A stretch of DNA of 64,000 nucleotides from Hymenobacter sediminis (GTDB lineage Bacteria; Bacteroidota; Bacteroidia; Cytophagales; Hymenobacteraceae): assembly GCF_003231285.1 (NCBI RefSeq), contig NZ_QKNS01000005.1, positions 248,001 through 312,000 of the forward strand, in the 5' to 3' direction. Positions within the stretch are counted from its first letter, which is position 1. Each line of letters opens with the position of its first letter. A model generated the notes under the pieces. The model saw only the letters and a program-made list of their open reading frames with translations. It made no database searches and was not told the DNA's origin. The position numbers and the translations under genes were made by a program. This document shows positions 34,417-42,785 of the stretch, one piece after another.

Positions 34417-35307
34417 ATGCCATCATTCCGTTTGTTGGGCGTGGGCGCCAAGCGCCTGACAGATGCCGTGCTGTATAGCAGCGTCTGGCTCTCGCTGGCG
34501 GCACTGGGGCTGATGTGGGCCACGTTCCTGTTCTGGCGGGTGCACATTCCGCTCCGGCTCGGGGCGCTAATTTTCTCGGCGACGCTATTTCTCTACAACC
34601 TCGACAGCGTACTTCCCTACAAACAAAACCAGCAGCCCGGCCTCTCTAAGCGCAAGCAGTGGATGCGCCAGCACCGCCGGGCGCTGCTGCTGCTGGCCAT
34701 ACTGGCTGGCGGAGTGGCAGGGATGTTGTTTCTTACCGATGCCCGCCTGAGCCTGACCCTGTTTCTGGGACACCTGGGCGCCATTTCGGTGCTATACTCC
34801 ATGCCCTTGTTTAAGCGCCGCGGGCGGTGGTGGGCCCTGCGCGACCTGCCTCTGATCAAAGTGTTCCTGATCGGCTACGTGTGGGCGGCCGTGACGGTCT
34901 GGATTCCGGCGCTGTACCTAGGTAGGGAACTGCTGGAGCCGGTGGTGCTGATTCTGTTTCTTCGCCGCTTCCTGTTCATTCTGGCCCTGGCCTTCGTGTT
35001 TGATATCCGGGATTATACCAAAGACCGCCTGACCGGTACGCGCACTTTTCCTGGGATTTTTGGCGTACAAGCAACCAAATACATAGCCTTGGCCGCGCTA
35101 GTGGCTGCTGCTCTGCTGGTGCCGCCGGGGGCGCCGCCCGGCCACGAGGCAGCCTTGGCGCTGCCCTTGTTAGTAGCTGCCGGGGTAATCTGGTTTGCCG
35201 AGGAGTCGCGCACCGATTACTACTTTGCCTTGCTCACTGACGGCGTCATGCTAATTCAGTTTCTGGCCGTGTGGTGGGTAACCGACGCGCAAGCGGCGGG
35301 GCTGTAG
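34417..35307 (+). CDS. UbiA-like membrane prenyltransferase family protein
   Basis: The 296-residue protein has eight or nine membrane helices. The second Asp-rich motif of UbiA enzymes is present as FDIRDYTKDR (Asp196, Asp199, Asp203), on a helix end followed by GTRTFPGIFG as in many UbiA homologues. The first motif, normally NDxxDxxxD, is reduced to YNLDSVLPYK at 60-69, lacking the second and third aspartates. UbiA enzymes join a prenyl chain to an aromatic or other acceptor; with one motif degenerate, the activity here is uncertain. No quinone pathway genes are adjacent. Confidence 0.7.
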   Translation: MPSFRLLGVGAKRLTDAVLYSSVWLSLAALGLMWATFLFWRVHIPLRLGALIFSATLFLYNLDSVLPYKQNQQPGLSKRKQWMRQHRRALLLLAILAGGVAGMLFLTDARLSLTLFLGHLGAISVLYSMPLFKRRGRWWALRDLPLIKVFLIGYVWAAVTVWIPALYLGRELLEPVVLILFLRRFLFILALAFVFDIRDYTKDRLTGTRTFPGIFGVQATKYIALAALVAAALLVPPGAPPGHEAALALPLLVAAGVIWFAEESRTDYYFALLTDGVMLIQFLAVWWVTDAQAAGL

Positions 35308-35321
35308 CAGAGCTGGGTCGA

Positions 35322-36848
35322 TTACAATTGAGGGGGTAGGGAAGTAGTCAGTTCTAGGAGAGCCGAGCCGATAAATCGGGTAATGTCATCAGCTACGAGG
35401 CCCGCTTCACCGGTTTCTTGGGCAGCCAGGTCGCCAGCGCGGCCGTGGGCGTAGAGGCCGAGCAAGGCTGCATCCAAGGGCGTAAGGCGCTTATCAGCTC
35501 GCAAAGCCAGCAGCAGGCCAGTCAGTACGTCACCGCTACCGCCCGTGGCCATGCCAGGGTTGCCAGTGCTGTTGAAGTAAAGCATACCATCGGGGGTAGC
35601 CAGGGCCGTGTAAGCGCCTTTTAATACGCAGTAACAGCGGTGGTTTCGGGCGAAAGCACGCAACTGCTCCAGCCTATGGTAGTCGTCGCGGGCAGGCTCA
35701 CCTATTAGGCGCTCAAATTCCTTGGGGTGAGGGGTTAGCAGAGAATCGGGGGGTAGCAAGCTGAGCAGATCAGGATTGGCACCCAGCAGATTCAGGGCGT
35801 CGGCATCCAACACCAGCGGTACGGTGGCCTTGCCTAGCAACTGGCGCAGCACTTCTCGGGTCGCCTCTTCCTGCCCTAAGCCCGGCCCGATGCCAACGGC
35901 TGCATATGATTTCAGGTCGGGCAGCTCCGTTACGAAATCCATTGACGGGTCCGTCAGGGCCATAGCTTCGGGTACTGCTGTCTGCAGAATATCGTAGCCC
36001 ACGGCCGGCACCCGAACTGTAAGCAGCCCAACCCCACCGCGCAGACAGGCTTTCGAAGCCAGCACTGCGGCTCCTATTTTGCCTCTGCTACCGGCCAGCA
36101 GCAGCGCGTGCCCAAAGGTGCCCTTATGGCTGAACTTGCTCCGGGCAGGTAAGCGACCTAAAAGAAAATCTTCATCTACGAAAAAGTTATCCACAGATGC
36201 ATTGTGGATAAAATGCTGGTCGAGGCCGATGGGTAGGACGTGCCACTCGCCTACGTATTCGGCGTTCTGGGGAAGTAGAAACGCCAGCTTGGGCAGTTCA
36301 AAGCTGATGGTGTAGCGGGCGTTGGCAATAACACTGTCGGATGGCTGCGGAGCATCGGCCAACAGTCCCGACGGAATATCCACCGCTATAATGCAAACAT
36401 CGGAGTTGTTCAGGTGCTGCACTACCTGGGCGGCAGCGTCCGATAGGGGCCGGCTCAGACCCGTGCCGAACAAAGCATCCAGAACCAGTGCATTAGGTGG
36501 GAGTGGGGGCAGCTGCTCGGGGTTTAACTCCTGGCAAACCAATTCTGGGGGTAGGCGCTGGCGGTTTAGCTGAAAGTCAGAAGAATACTTGCTGGCCGGC
36601 AGTAGCCAAACCTGGGCCCGAAACCCTTCTTGGTACAGCCGCCGAGCAATGACTAGTCCGTCGCCGCCATTGTTGCCGGGGCCGCAGAAGATATGAAGTG
36701 GACGAGCCGGATCGGCGGCGAGGCGGGCCAGCAGCCACTCGACAAAGGCTGCGGCAGCTCGTTCCATAAGTTCTTCGGAGCGGATGCCTTGGGCCTGAAT
36801 AGTGGCTTGATCAGCTTGGTGGGTCTGGGCAGCAGTCAGGATTTTCAT
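35322..36848 (-). CDS. nnr: Bifunctional NAD(P)H-hydrate epimerase / ADP-dependent NAD(P)H-hydrate dehydratase
   Basis: The 508-residue enzyme repairs hydrated NADH and NADPH. It starts at the ATG complement of 36846-36848 (MKILTAAQTHQADQA), where the YjeF family begins. The N-terminal epimerase domain (about 1-210) has FCGPGNNGGDGLVIAR and DALFGTGLSRP. The C-terminal dehydratase domain (about 230-500, ribokinase-like) has GTFGHALLLAGSRGKIGAAV, GIGPGLGQ, LTPHPKEFERL and GNPGMATGGSGDVLTG, the ADP-binding loop. Fusion of both halves is usual in bacteria. The gene is divergent from the lipoprotein at 36888 with only 39 bp between the starts. Confidence 0.95.
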   Translation of the reverse strand: MKILTAAQTHQADQATIQAQGIRSEELMERAAAAFVEWLLARLAADPARPLHIFCGPGNNGGDGLVIARRLYQEGFRAQVWLLPASKYSSDFQLNRQRLPPELVCQELNPEQLPPLPPNALVLDALFGTGLSRPLSDAAAQVVQHLNNSDVCIIAVDIPSGLLADAPQPSDSVIANARYTISFELPKLAFLLPQNAEYVGEWHVLPIGLDQHFIHNASVDNFFVDEDFLLGRLPARSKFSHKGTFGHALLLAGSRGKIGAAVLASKACLRGGVGLLTVRVPAVGYDILQTAVPEAMALTDPSMDFVTELPDLKSYAAVGIGPGLGQEEATREVLRQLLGKATVPLVLDADALNLLGANPDLLSLLPPDSLLTPHPKEFERLIGEPARDDYHRLEQLRAFARNHRCYCVLKGAYTALATPDGMLYFNSTGNPGMATGGSGDVLTGLLLALRADKRLTPLDAALLGLYAHGRAGDLAAQETGEAGLVADDITRFIGSALLELTTSLPPQL

Positions 36849-36887
36849 AGCTTGCCTATACTTGAGATACGGCCAACCAGGACGATA

Positions 36888-37682
36888 ATGCGAAAATTTT
36901 CTTTGGGGTTTGCGCTCCTGCTGGGGGTAGGCGCCTGTTCCGATAATCCACCACAAACCTCAGCAGCCAGCACAGCACCAGCCGCTCAGTCGGCGGCCCC
37001 CACCACCCCCAATTCAATTCACGTCCGCACCTTAAAGGCCAGTCAGATTCTAGACCCTACCCTACTTCCACCCGGCAAGCTGCTGGAAGCGCGGCAGTGG
37101 CAGGACCGTAACGGCGAAAACCTGCTGGTAATCACCCGGCGCGGTCCGTTTGATGAGAAGATAACCGAATACACCGATGAGGAGTCGGGCGTGGAGCTGT
37201 TTGCCCGGCAGTACGTGCGGCAGGCCGCTGGCCGCTGGCAGGAGCTCTGGCACATGCAGGATGCCATCCGGAACTGCGCCTTCGATATGTGGCTGGGACC
37301 CTTGCCAGGCTCTACCTCCGTTACCGACCTGAATGCTGACGGCGAAACAGAAACCACGCTGGTATACCAACTCACCTGTCGCAGCGACGTGAGCCCCTCC
37401 GATCTGAAGCTGATTATGCATGCTGGCCGCAAGAAATATGCTCTGCGGGGCCAAACGGTGGTACAGTACGACTCCGTGACGGTAGCCCAGCGCGCGCCCG
37501 CCAATCCGTGCTGCGTTGATACGCTCAGTAAAGCCGAGTTGGATGCCCCTGAAGGGTACACGCTGTACGCAGGGCGCTACCAAAACGAAAAAGATTTCCG
37601 GGGAGCTCCGCCGGAACTACTCCGCTACGCTCGCCAGCAATGGCGCAAGTGGAGCCTGGAAGATCATGGGGAGCAGTTGTAA
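36888..37682 (+). CDS. Lipoprotein resembling M949_RS01915-type surface polysaccharide proteins
   Basis: The 264-residue product has a lipoprotein signal (VGAC, Cys17) and an Ala/Thr/Pro-rich linker to about residue 45. The globular part has NLLVITRRGPFDEK, RNCAFDMWLGPLPGSTSVTDLNADG (about 125-149, an EF-hand-like D-L-N-A-D-G) and ETTLVYQLTCRSDVSPSDLKLIMHAGRKKYALRG. These blocks recall the family named after M949_RS01915 of Riemerella, implicated in surface polysaccharide there; I name it from memory and with caution. ATG 36888 was chosen over longer frames because of the signal. It precedes msrB by 90 bp. Confidence 0.6.
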   Translation: MRKFSLGFALLLGVGACSDNPPQTSAASTAPAAQSAAPTTPNSIHVRTLKASQILDPTLLPPGKLLEARQWQDRNGENLLVITRRGPFDEKITEYTDEESGVELFARQYVRQAAGRWQELWHMQDAIRNCAFDMWLGPLPGSTSVTDLNADGETETTLVYQLTCRSDVSPSDLKLIMHAGRKKYALRGQTVVQYDSVTVAQRAPANPCCVDTLSKAELDAPEGYTLYAGRYQNEKDFRGAPPELLRYARQQWRKWSLEDHGEQL

Positions 37683-37772
37683 GCTGGCTGCAGGGGTAGG
37701 GCCGCGTTAAACTTCTGGCCCTACGGATGCGTTTCCACTACACCCGCCCTTTCATCCAAATCTTCACAACCC

Positions 37773-38231
37773 ATGCAAACCTGGAACGATGTTATCCGGC
37801 TGGCCAACCACGGCAGCCCGGCCCCCGATAAGCGCGTAGAAAAAACCGACGCCGAGTGGCGCGCCCAACTCACGCCCGAGCAGTACCACATCACTCGCCA
37901 GCACGGCACCGAGCGGGCCTTTACCGGCGAGTACTGCGAGGCCCACGAAGCCGGCCTGTATGCCTGCGTCTGCTGCGGCACCCCACTCTATGATTCCCGC
38001 ACTAAGTTTGAGTCGGGCACGGGCTGGCCGAGCTTTACGCAGCCGGTGCAGGAAAATGCCATCAAATACAAGAAGGACACCAGCTACGGCATGACGCGCG
38101 TGGAAGTGCTCTGCAACGTCTGCGACGCCCACCAAGGTCACGTTTTCCCCGATGGTCCGCCCCCCAGCGGCCTGCGCCTGTGCATCAACTCGGCAGCCAT
38201 CAAGCTGGTGAGTGAAAAGCAGGAAGCATAG
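37773..38231 (+). CDS. msrB: Peptide-methionine (R)-S-oxide reductase MsrB
   Basis: The 152-residue enzyme reduces the R form of methionine sulfoxide in oxidised proteins. The catalytic cysteine is Cys137 in RLCINSAAI. Zinc is bound by C65-x-x-C68 (YACVCCG) and C114-x-x-C117 (LCNVCDAH). GTGWPSF (82-88) and GHVFPDGPPPSGLR complete the fold. No signal peptide, so it is cytoplasmic. The resolving Cys found near position 63 in some members may be C65-C68 region here, but those are zinc ligands, so recycling probably uses another cysteine or thioredoxin directly. Confidence 0.95.
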   Translation: MQTWNDVIRLANHGSPAPDKRVEKTDAEWRAQLTPEQYHITRQHGTERAFTGEYCEAHEAGLYACVCCGTPLYDSRTKFESGTGWPSFTQPVQENAIKYKKDTSYGMTRVEVLCNVCDAHQGHVFPDGPPPSGLRLCINSAAIKLVSEKQEA

Positions 38232-38251
38232 GAAACGAACTATGGGAATAT

Positions 38252-38294
38252 AAAAAACCGAGCCGCTAATGCTATGTCAGCGGCTCGGTTTTTG
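38252..38294. terminator. Bidirectional terminator between msrB and the small lipoprotein gene
   Basis: AAAAACCGAGCCGCT pairs perfectly with AGCGGCTCGGTTTTT around a 12-nt loop, with A and T tracts on the two sides. Confidence 0.9.
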
Positions 38295-38310
38295 TCTTTT
38301 ATCTTGAACA

Positions 38311-38763
38311 TTACCGCAGGAATTCCTTCGAGTTGATGTTATAGTACACAATTTTCAAGGAGTCGTTGGCCTCGCGTTCCAGCCTGAACGTTTCTATGGC
38401 CTCACCTTTTGTGTACGTATTTTTGTATTGTAACTGGTACTCACCCGAAGGTTTTGTGCCGCTAGTAACTTTGGTTTGCCATTTTTCCAGGGAAGCGTCT
38501 TGCAACTGCCCCAACACTTCGTCGCGCTTTTTGAAAATCTGATTCATTTCATCACGCGACGCCACTTGCCAAAAACGGGATGAAAATAGCTGCATGTTTG
38601 TTTGGGTCTGGTTGGACTTCTGGTTAGAAAAATAATCCACCATCAACTTGTCAGCTATTGCCTTATCCTGTTCGCTATTCAGACGGGAAGAATTGAAGTG
38701 GCAGGCAGTAAGGCCGGAAAGTACGGCTCCTACCAGACCGTAGGAAATAAAATGAGCTTTCAT
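38311..38763 (-). CDS. Small lipoprotein of unknown function
   Basis: The 150-residue product has a lipoprotein signal ending SGLTAC (Cys21). The mature part is a small alpha/beta protein starting with a helix (EQDKAIADKLMVDYFSNQ) and ending with strands (GEYQLQYKNTYTKGEA, NDSLKIVYYNINSKEF). This layout resembles DUF3887/DUF4019-like periplasmic domains with a cystatin-like fold, but I cannot assign it to a family with confidence. The base composition is more AT-rich than neighbouring genes, which may point to recent acquisition. It is transcribed away from sdaA. Confidence 0.6.
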   Translation of the reverse strand: MKAHFISYGLVGAVLSGLTACHFNSSRLNSEQDKAIADKLMVDYFSNQKSNQTQTNMQLFSSRFWQVASRDEMNQIFKKRDEVLGQLQDASLEKWQTKVTSGTKPSGEYQLQYKNTYTKGEAIETFRLEREANDSLKIVYYNINSKEFLR

Positions 38764-38897
38764 TAAAAAAGAGAAACGAAATCAGCGAGCAGAATAGTAG
38801 GACCAATTGGTTTGCTACCTGCCAAAATACGAGCTTCGTCATAGAAACCCAATCTGGTCTTCTTGTTCTGCTGTTCACCCCACTACCCACCCCACCC

Positions 38898-39803
38898 ATG
38901 TCCTTGCTCTTCACTGATTTTGCCAGCTGGCAAGCTCACTGCGCCTCTACCGGCGAGCCGCTGTATCAACCCGTTTTGGCCTACGAAATTGAGCAGAAAG
39001 GCCGCACGGAGGAAGAAATATGGGCGGGCCTACAGCGAGCCTACGACGTGATGCGCGACGCCGTGCACACCGGCCTCACTCAGAATATGACGTCGCGTTC
39101 GGGCATGGTGAATAACGGTGCCAAGAAAATTGCCGCCTCGCCGGTTACTGTGTTGTCGCCGGAGTTTAAGCAACTGGTTACGCGGGCGCTGGGCGCTAAG
39201 GAAGTAAACTCGTGCATGGGCCGGGTAGTAGCAGCTCCCACAGCTGGGGCCTCAGGTATTCTGCCGGGCGTGCTGGTTACCCTCCAGGACTTGCACAAGC
39301 TGGAGGATCGGGCCATTCTGGAAGGGCTGCTGGTAGCGGCGGGTATTGCCCTCATCATTGAGCAAAATGCCTCCCTGGCCGGAGCCGTAGGCGGCTGCCA
39401 GGCGGAAACTGGTTCGGCCGCGGCCATGGGTAGTGGGGCTATTGTGTACTGCCTGGGCGGGTCGGTAGAGGAAACCTTCGCGGCCGTGGCCATTACTATT
39501 CAGTGCATGCTAGGCCTGGTCTGCGACCCAGTGGCCGGCTTGGTAGAAGTTCCCTGCGTAGTGCGCAACGCTTCGGCAGCTGCTATTGCCTTCAGCTCCG
39601 CCCAAATTGCAATTGCTGGCGTCGATCCGGTAATTCCTGTAGATCAGTGCGTGGCGGCCCTCGGTGAAGTCGGCCAGAGCATGGAAACCCGCTACAAGGA
39701 AACGGCCCTAGGTGGCCTTGCCAACACCACCAGGGGTAGGGAAATCGAAAAAATGGTGCTGGTGCAGGATGTGCAGATTCTGCCCGACGAAGACGCACAG
39801 TAA
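38898..39803 (+). CDS. sdaAA: L-serine ammonia-lyase, iron-sulfur-dependent, alpha subunit
   Basis: The enzyme converts L-serine to pyruvate and ammonia with a 4Fe-4S cluster. The 301-residue product is only the alpha domain: TSRSGMVNNGAKKI (65-78), AAPTAGASGILPG (112-124), Cys167 in GGCQAETGSAAAM, and Cys209 and Cys220 in LVCDPVAGLVEVPCVVRN, the three cluster ligands. In two-subunit types a separate beta subunit of about 220 residues is needed; none is in the window. The first 25 residues (FTDFASWQAHCA) are a short N-terminal addition. Confidence 0.92.
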   Translation: MSLLFTDFASWQAHCASTGEPLYQPVLAYEIEQKGRTEEEIWAGLQRAYDVMRDAVHTGLTQNMTSRSGMVNNGAKKIAASPVTVLSPEFKQLVTRALGAKEVNSCMGRVVAAPTAGASGILPGVLVTLQDLHKLEDRAILEGLLVAAGIALIIEQNASLAGAVGGCQAETGSAAAMGSGAIVYCLGGSVEETFAAVAITIQCMLGLVCDPVAGLVEVPCVVRNASAAAIAFSSAQIAIAGVDPVIPVDQCVAALGEVGQSMETRYKETALGGLANTTRGREIEKMVLVQDVQILPDEDAQ

Positions 39804-39838
39804 GTCTGGTTGCCTTTCTCCTTGCCCGGTAAAGCAAT

Positions 39839-40888
39839 TTAAAGCGGCTTGATCTGCGGGGCCATGGTCAGGTTGGCCAGGTAGTGAATGGCGCCAGCGT
39901 ACTCGCCGCGCAGCCGCTGGTATTTGCGCCAGGCTGCTTGCTGATCTGCCTGCAGCGGAATGCCTGCCTCTTGTAGTTCCTGGTAGGCCTTCTGAAAGTC
40001 CTGGTACTTTGGGTCTTCTACGGGCTCTTTAGTGCTGGGCGGCTCGGGCTCTCTGGTTTCGGCTTCAAACTTGAAAAAGCGCGACACCCGATTGACCGCC
40101 AGAGTGCCCGCCTTGAAGCACAGCGCCATGTGGGGGTTGCGCGGTGCATCCACTACGCTCAGTAGCAGGGCAGCCGTTTCCAGAATAATATCGGAAGCCA
40201 TAACCCAGGAACGGCCCGGCTGCGGCGACCGGAAAAAGGAAAGAATAGGAAGGGAAGTGTGGCTTTCTTCTATTTCCACGAACCACTCTTCCCACTGCTG
40301 CCATTGCTCCTTCTCATCGGAAATGGAGCCGGTTTGGTGCACCCACTGAATTAGTCCTACTGTTGAGCTGGAAGTGCCCGTGCGCAGATCAAGGCGGGCT
40401 ATTACTAGTTCGCGGCGGGAGTAGGCTTGGTAGATGGTAGGGAGGTAGGAAATCAGCAGTGTCAGGAGCAACAACCCCAGCGTAGCCTCGGAGTACGACA
40501 TGACCGTAGCCACCACTCCCTCACTGGGTTCCTCCGACCCCAACGTGAGCAGAGAGCTGTTGCTGATACGGTAGCACCGGTCCAGGTCGCCTTCGCCCAG
40601 GGCCCAGAAGATGGCCGTGTACCCGAAACTAACTACCCCTAACCAGGCAATGGGCAGGGCTACTAGGCCCACTGGTGCGTACAGCGCCATTATCCGGTCG
40701 CGCTGCCCATAGGTGCGGCCCCAGGAGGCCATAGTCATGAAAACCCATCGGATACTCGTGAAAACCCAGTTATTCAGGAGTACGGATTCGTTGCGCGGAA
40801 GCACGAAGGAACGAACGGCCGCCAGTACCGTGACAGTCACCAGGAACAGGCCAACCAGCAAGGCCAGCCCTTTGAGCGCGAATAGCAT
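39839..40888 (-). CDS. Membrane protein with potassium-channel-like pore region
   Basis: The 349-residue product has an N-terminal helix (about 5-25), a second near 70-90 and a helix-pore-helix unit: SNSSLLTLGSEEPSEG (about 108-123) followed by the helix SYSEATLGLLLLTLLISYL. This resembles the ion-channel-2 fold, but the selectivity filter reads TLGSEE rather than TVGYGD, so K+ selectivity cannot be claimed. The cytoplasmic part has the conserved stretch WFVEIEESHTSLPILSFFRSPQP and VDAPRNPHMALCFKAG, also seen in similar proteins of other phyla. The C-terminal 60 residues are Glu/Gln-rich. Physiological role unknown. Confidence 0.65.
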   Translation of the reverse strand: MLFALKGLALLVGLFLVTVTVLAAVRSFVLPRNESVLLNNWVFTSIRWVFMTMASWGRTYGQRDRIMALYAPVGLVALPIAWLGVVSFGYTAIFWALGEGDLDRCYRISNSSLLTLGSEEPSEGVVATVMSYSEATLGLLLLTLLISYLPTIYQAYSRRELVIARLDLRTGTSSSTVGLIQWVHQTGSISDEKEQWQQWEEWFVEIEESHTSLPILSFFRSPQPGRSWVMASDIILETAALLLSVVDAPRNPHMALCFKAGTLAVNRVSRFFKFEAETREPEPPSTKEPVEDPKYQDFQKAYQELQEAGIPLQADQQAAWRKYQRLRGEYAGAIHYLANLTMAPQIKPL

Positions 40889-40966
40889 AGAGATAAAGCA
40901 AGTGCGGCATTCCCGCCGCCTGCCTTCTACTACTGAACCCTGCCGGAAGTTGAGGGGGTAGGGACT

Positions 40967-42370
40967 TTACTGCTTTGGACGCTCCTTCCACAGTTGCCGG
41001 AAAGTTTTGGGCGCTACCTGTACGGCATCGCGGCGCTTGCTCCAGCCCACTTCTCCTAGCAAGCGGCTTAGTACCCAGTTTTTGGCTGAAGCCGGGGCCA
41101 GGTCCCACACCCAACGGTGCTTCATGCCATGCAGCCACAGCCCAATAGCCCGGCGTTCCTCTTTGTCGGTGAAGCCTTCCTGCACGCTCTGCTGCCGATT
41201 TTTGAGCAGAATATTATGGATAGGAATCTTTACCGGGCACACCGAGGTGCAGGCACCGCACAGGCTGCTAGCATAGCTTAGGTGCTTATTTTCGGCCATG
41301 CCCGAGAGGTGGGGCGTAATTACGGAGCCAATGGGGCCGGAATAGGTAGCCTCGTAAGTGTGGCCGCCGATGTTCTTATACACCGGGCAAATGTTCAGGC
41401 AGGCCCCGCACCGGATGCAATTCAGGGCCTCCCGCTTGTCGGGCTGGGCCAGCAGGTTGGTACGGCCATTATCGAGCAGAATCACGAACATCTCTTCCGG
41501 CCCATCCTTTTCTAGGGGCTGGCGCGGACCGGTGTAAATGGTGTTGTACACCGTCACTTGCTGGCCTGTGCCGCTGGTGCTCAGCAGGGGCCAAAACAAA
41601 TCCAGGTCCTGCAGCCGCGGAATCACCTTTTCAATGCCCACAATGGCAATGTGGGTTTTGGGGAAGGTAGCCGAAAGGCGGGCGTTGCCTTCGTTTTCGG
41701 TAACAGCAATAGCGCCGGTATCGGCAATGATGAAGTTACCGCCCGTAATGCCTACCTCGGCCGAAGTGTATTTGTCGCGGAGCAAGTGGCGGGCCGTGAG
41801 CACCAGCTTCTGAGCATCGTCGGTATACTCAATGCCCAGATGCTTCACGAAGATATCAGCAATGTCGAGCTTGCTCAGGTGCATGGCCGGCGTCACGATG
41901 TGGTAGGGCCGCTCTCCGTTCAGCTGCACAATAAACTCGCCCAGGTCCGTTTCCACCGACTCAATGCCACGCTTCTCGAGGTACTTGTTCAGGTGAATTT
42001 CCTCGGTGGTCATGCTCTTGGCTTTCACCACCGTACGGGCCTGGCGGCGCTCCATAATCTTGCCGACCTCAAACAGAGCCTCCTCCGCGTTCTGGGCCCA
42101 GATGACCTTGCCACCTCTGGCCGTAAACTTTTCCTCGAACTGGAGCAGGTATTCGTCCAGGTGATTGATGACCTGGGTTTTGAGGTAGGAAGCCCGCGCC
42201 CGCGCCAGCTCGTGGTCCTGGTAGAAGCCCAGACCGGTTTGCACAGCCGCGTTGTACTTGCCAATGTTGAAGCGGATTTTACGTCGGTGCTCCAAGTCGA
42301 AGGCCTTGGCCTCGCTGTCTTTCTGAAATTGACTAGGTTTCGTCAGCACAGATTTCGAGAGTTGCTCCAT
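40967..42370 (-). CDS. lutB: Lactate utilization iron-sulfur protein LutB
   Basis: The 467-residue protein matches LutB/YkgF, the subunit of the L-lactate oxidation complex LutABC. It has an N-terminal alpha/beta domain (LUD-type: GITGGNFIIADTGAIAVTENEGN near 225-247) and then two 4Fe-4S motifs, CIRCGACLNICPVY and CGACTSVCPVKI. Start: ATG complement of 42368-42370, although a GTG one codon upstream is possible. lutA and lutC are not adjacent, unlike in Bacillus; in Bacteroidota they can be elsewhere. It is divergent from an unknown gene with 23 bp between the start codons. Confidence 0.92.
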   Translation of the reverse strand: MEQLSKSVLTKPSQFQKDSEAKAFDLEHRRKIRFNIGKYNAAVQTGLGFYQDHELARARASYLKTQVINHLDEYLLQFEEKFTARGGKVIWAQNAEEALFEVGKIMERRQARTVVKAKSMTTEEIHLNKYLEKRGIESVETDLGEFIVQLNGERPYHIVTPAMHLSKLDIADIFVKHLGIEYTDDAQKLVLTARHLLRDKYTSAEVGITGGNFIIADTGAIAVTENEGNARLSATFPKTHIAIVGIEKVIPRLQDLDLFWPLLSTSGTGQQVTVYNTIYTGPRQPLEKDGPEEMFVILLDNGRTNLLAQPDKREALNCIRCGACLNICPVYKNIGGHTYEATYSGPIGSVITPHLSGMAENKHLSYASSLCGACTSVCPVKIPIHNILLKNRQQSVQEGFTDKEERRAIGLWLHGMKHRWVWDLAPASAKNWVLSRLLGEVGWSKRRDAVQVAPKTFRQLWKERPKQ

Positions 42371-42393
42371 CACCTATTTCCGCTAGTTTACTA

Positions 42394-42777
42394 ATGACTG
42401 TTTTCCAGATTCCTGACCCCTTTCCCACCCAGGGCGTCCCGGTACCCATCGATGCTATTGAAAGCAGCTTCCGGATGCTGGGGTTTATTCCGGGCACTTC
42501 CCGCAACGACCTTAGCCCCCGGCTGGTGCTGCACCCAACGCGCCTGGAGGTGAAGGTTACGCAAACCACCTACCACGAATATACGGCACTAAAGCGGGTA
42601 GATTATGAACCGGAAGGCTTTCTGCGCCGGGAAAAGGTCATTTTGTCCTTCCACGACGACAGCACGACGTATTACGTCAAACCCTCGTCTGCGGCAGTTG
42701 CCCGGGAGTTACTCCGGTTCTGCCACAGGCGAGGGTTTGCATTAACAGCGGAAGCTCAGCAGGTGCTAAGCGCGTAG
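42394..42777 (+). CDS. Conserved hypothetical protein (127 aa)
   Basis: I do not recognise this 127-residue soluble protein. It has no signal or membrane segment. Visible features are an N-terminal Pro-rich piece (IPDPFPTQGVPVPID), a likely beta sheet region (RLVLHPTRLEVKVTQTTY, then KVILSFHDDSTTYYVKPS) and a C-terminal helix pair (AAVARELLRFCHRRGFALT). Codon use is like its neighbours, so it is probably a real gene. It starts 23 bp from the divergent lutB start, so the two promoters must overlap and may be co-regulated. Its stop is 8 bp from the convergent M28 peptidase stop. Confidence 0.65.
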   Translation: MTVFQIPDPFPTQGVPVPIDAIESSFRMLGFIPGTSRNDLSPRLVLHPTRLEVKVTQTTYHEYTALKRVDYEPEGFLRREKVILSFHDDSTTYYVKPSSAAVARELLRFCHRRGFALTAEAQQVLSA

Positions 42778-42785
42778 CCGCTTAT

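Noticed and set aside
41558..42394. 278-codon plus-strand ORF
   Set aside because: It lies wholly opposite lutB, which has clear iron-sulfur motifs; long antisense frames are common in GC-rich genes.
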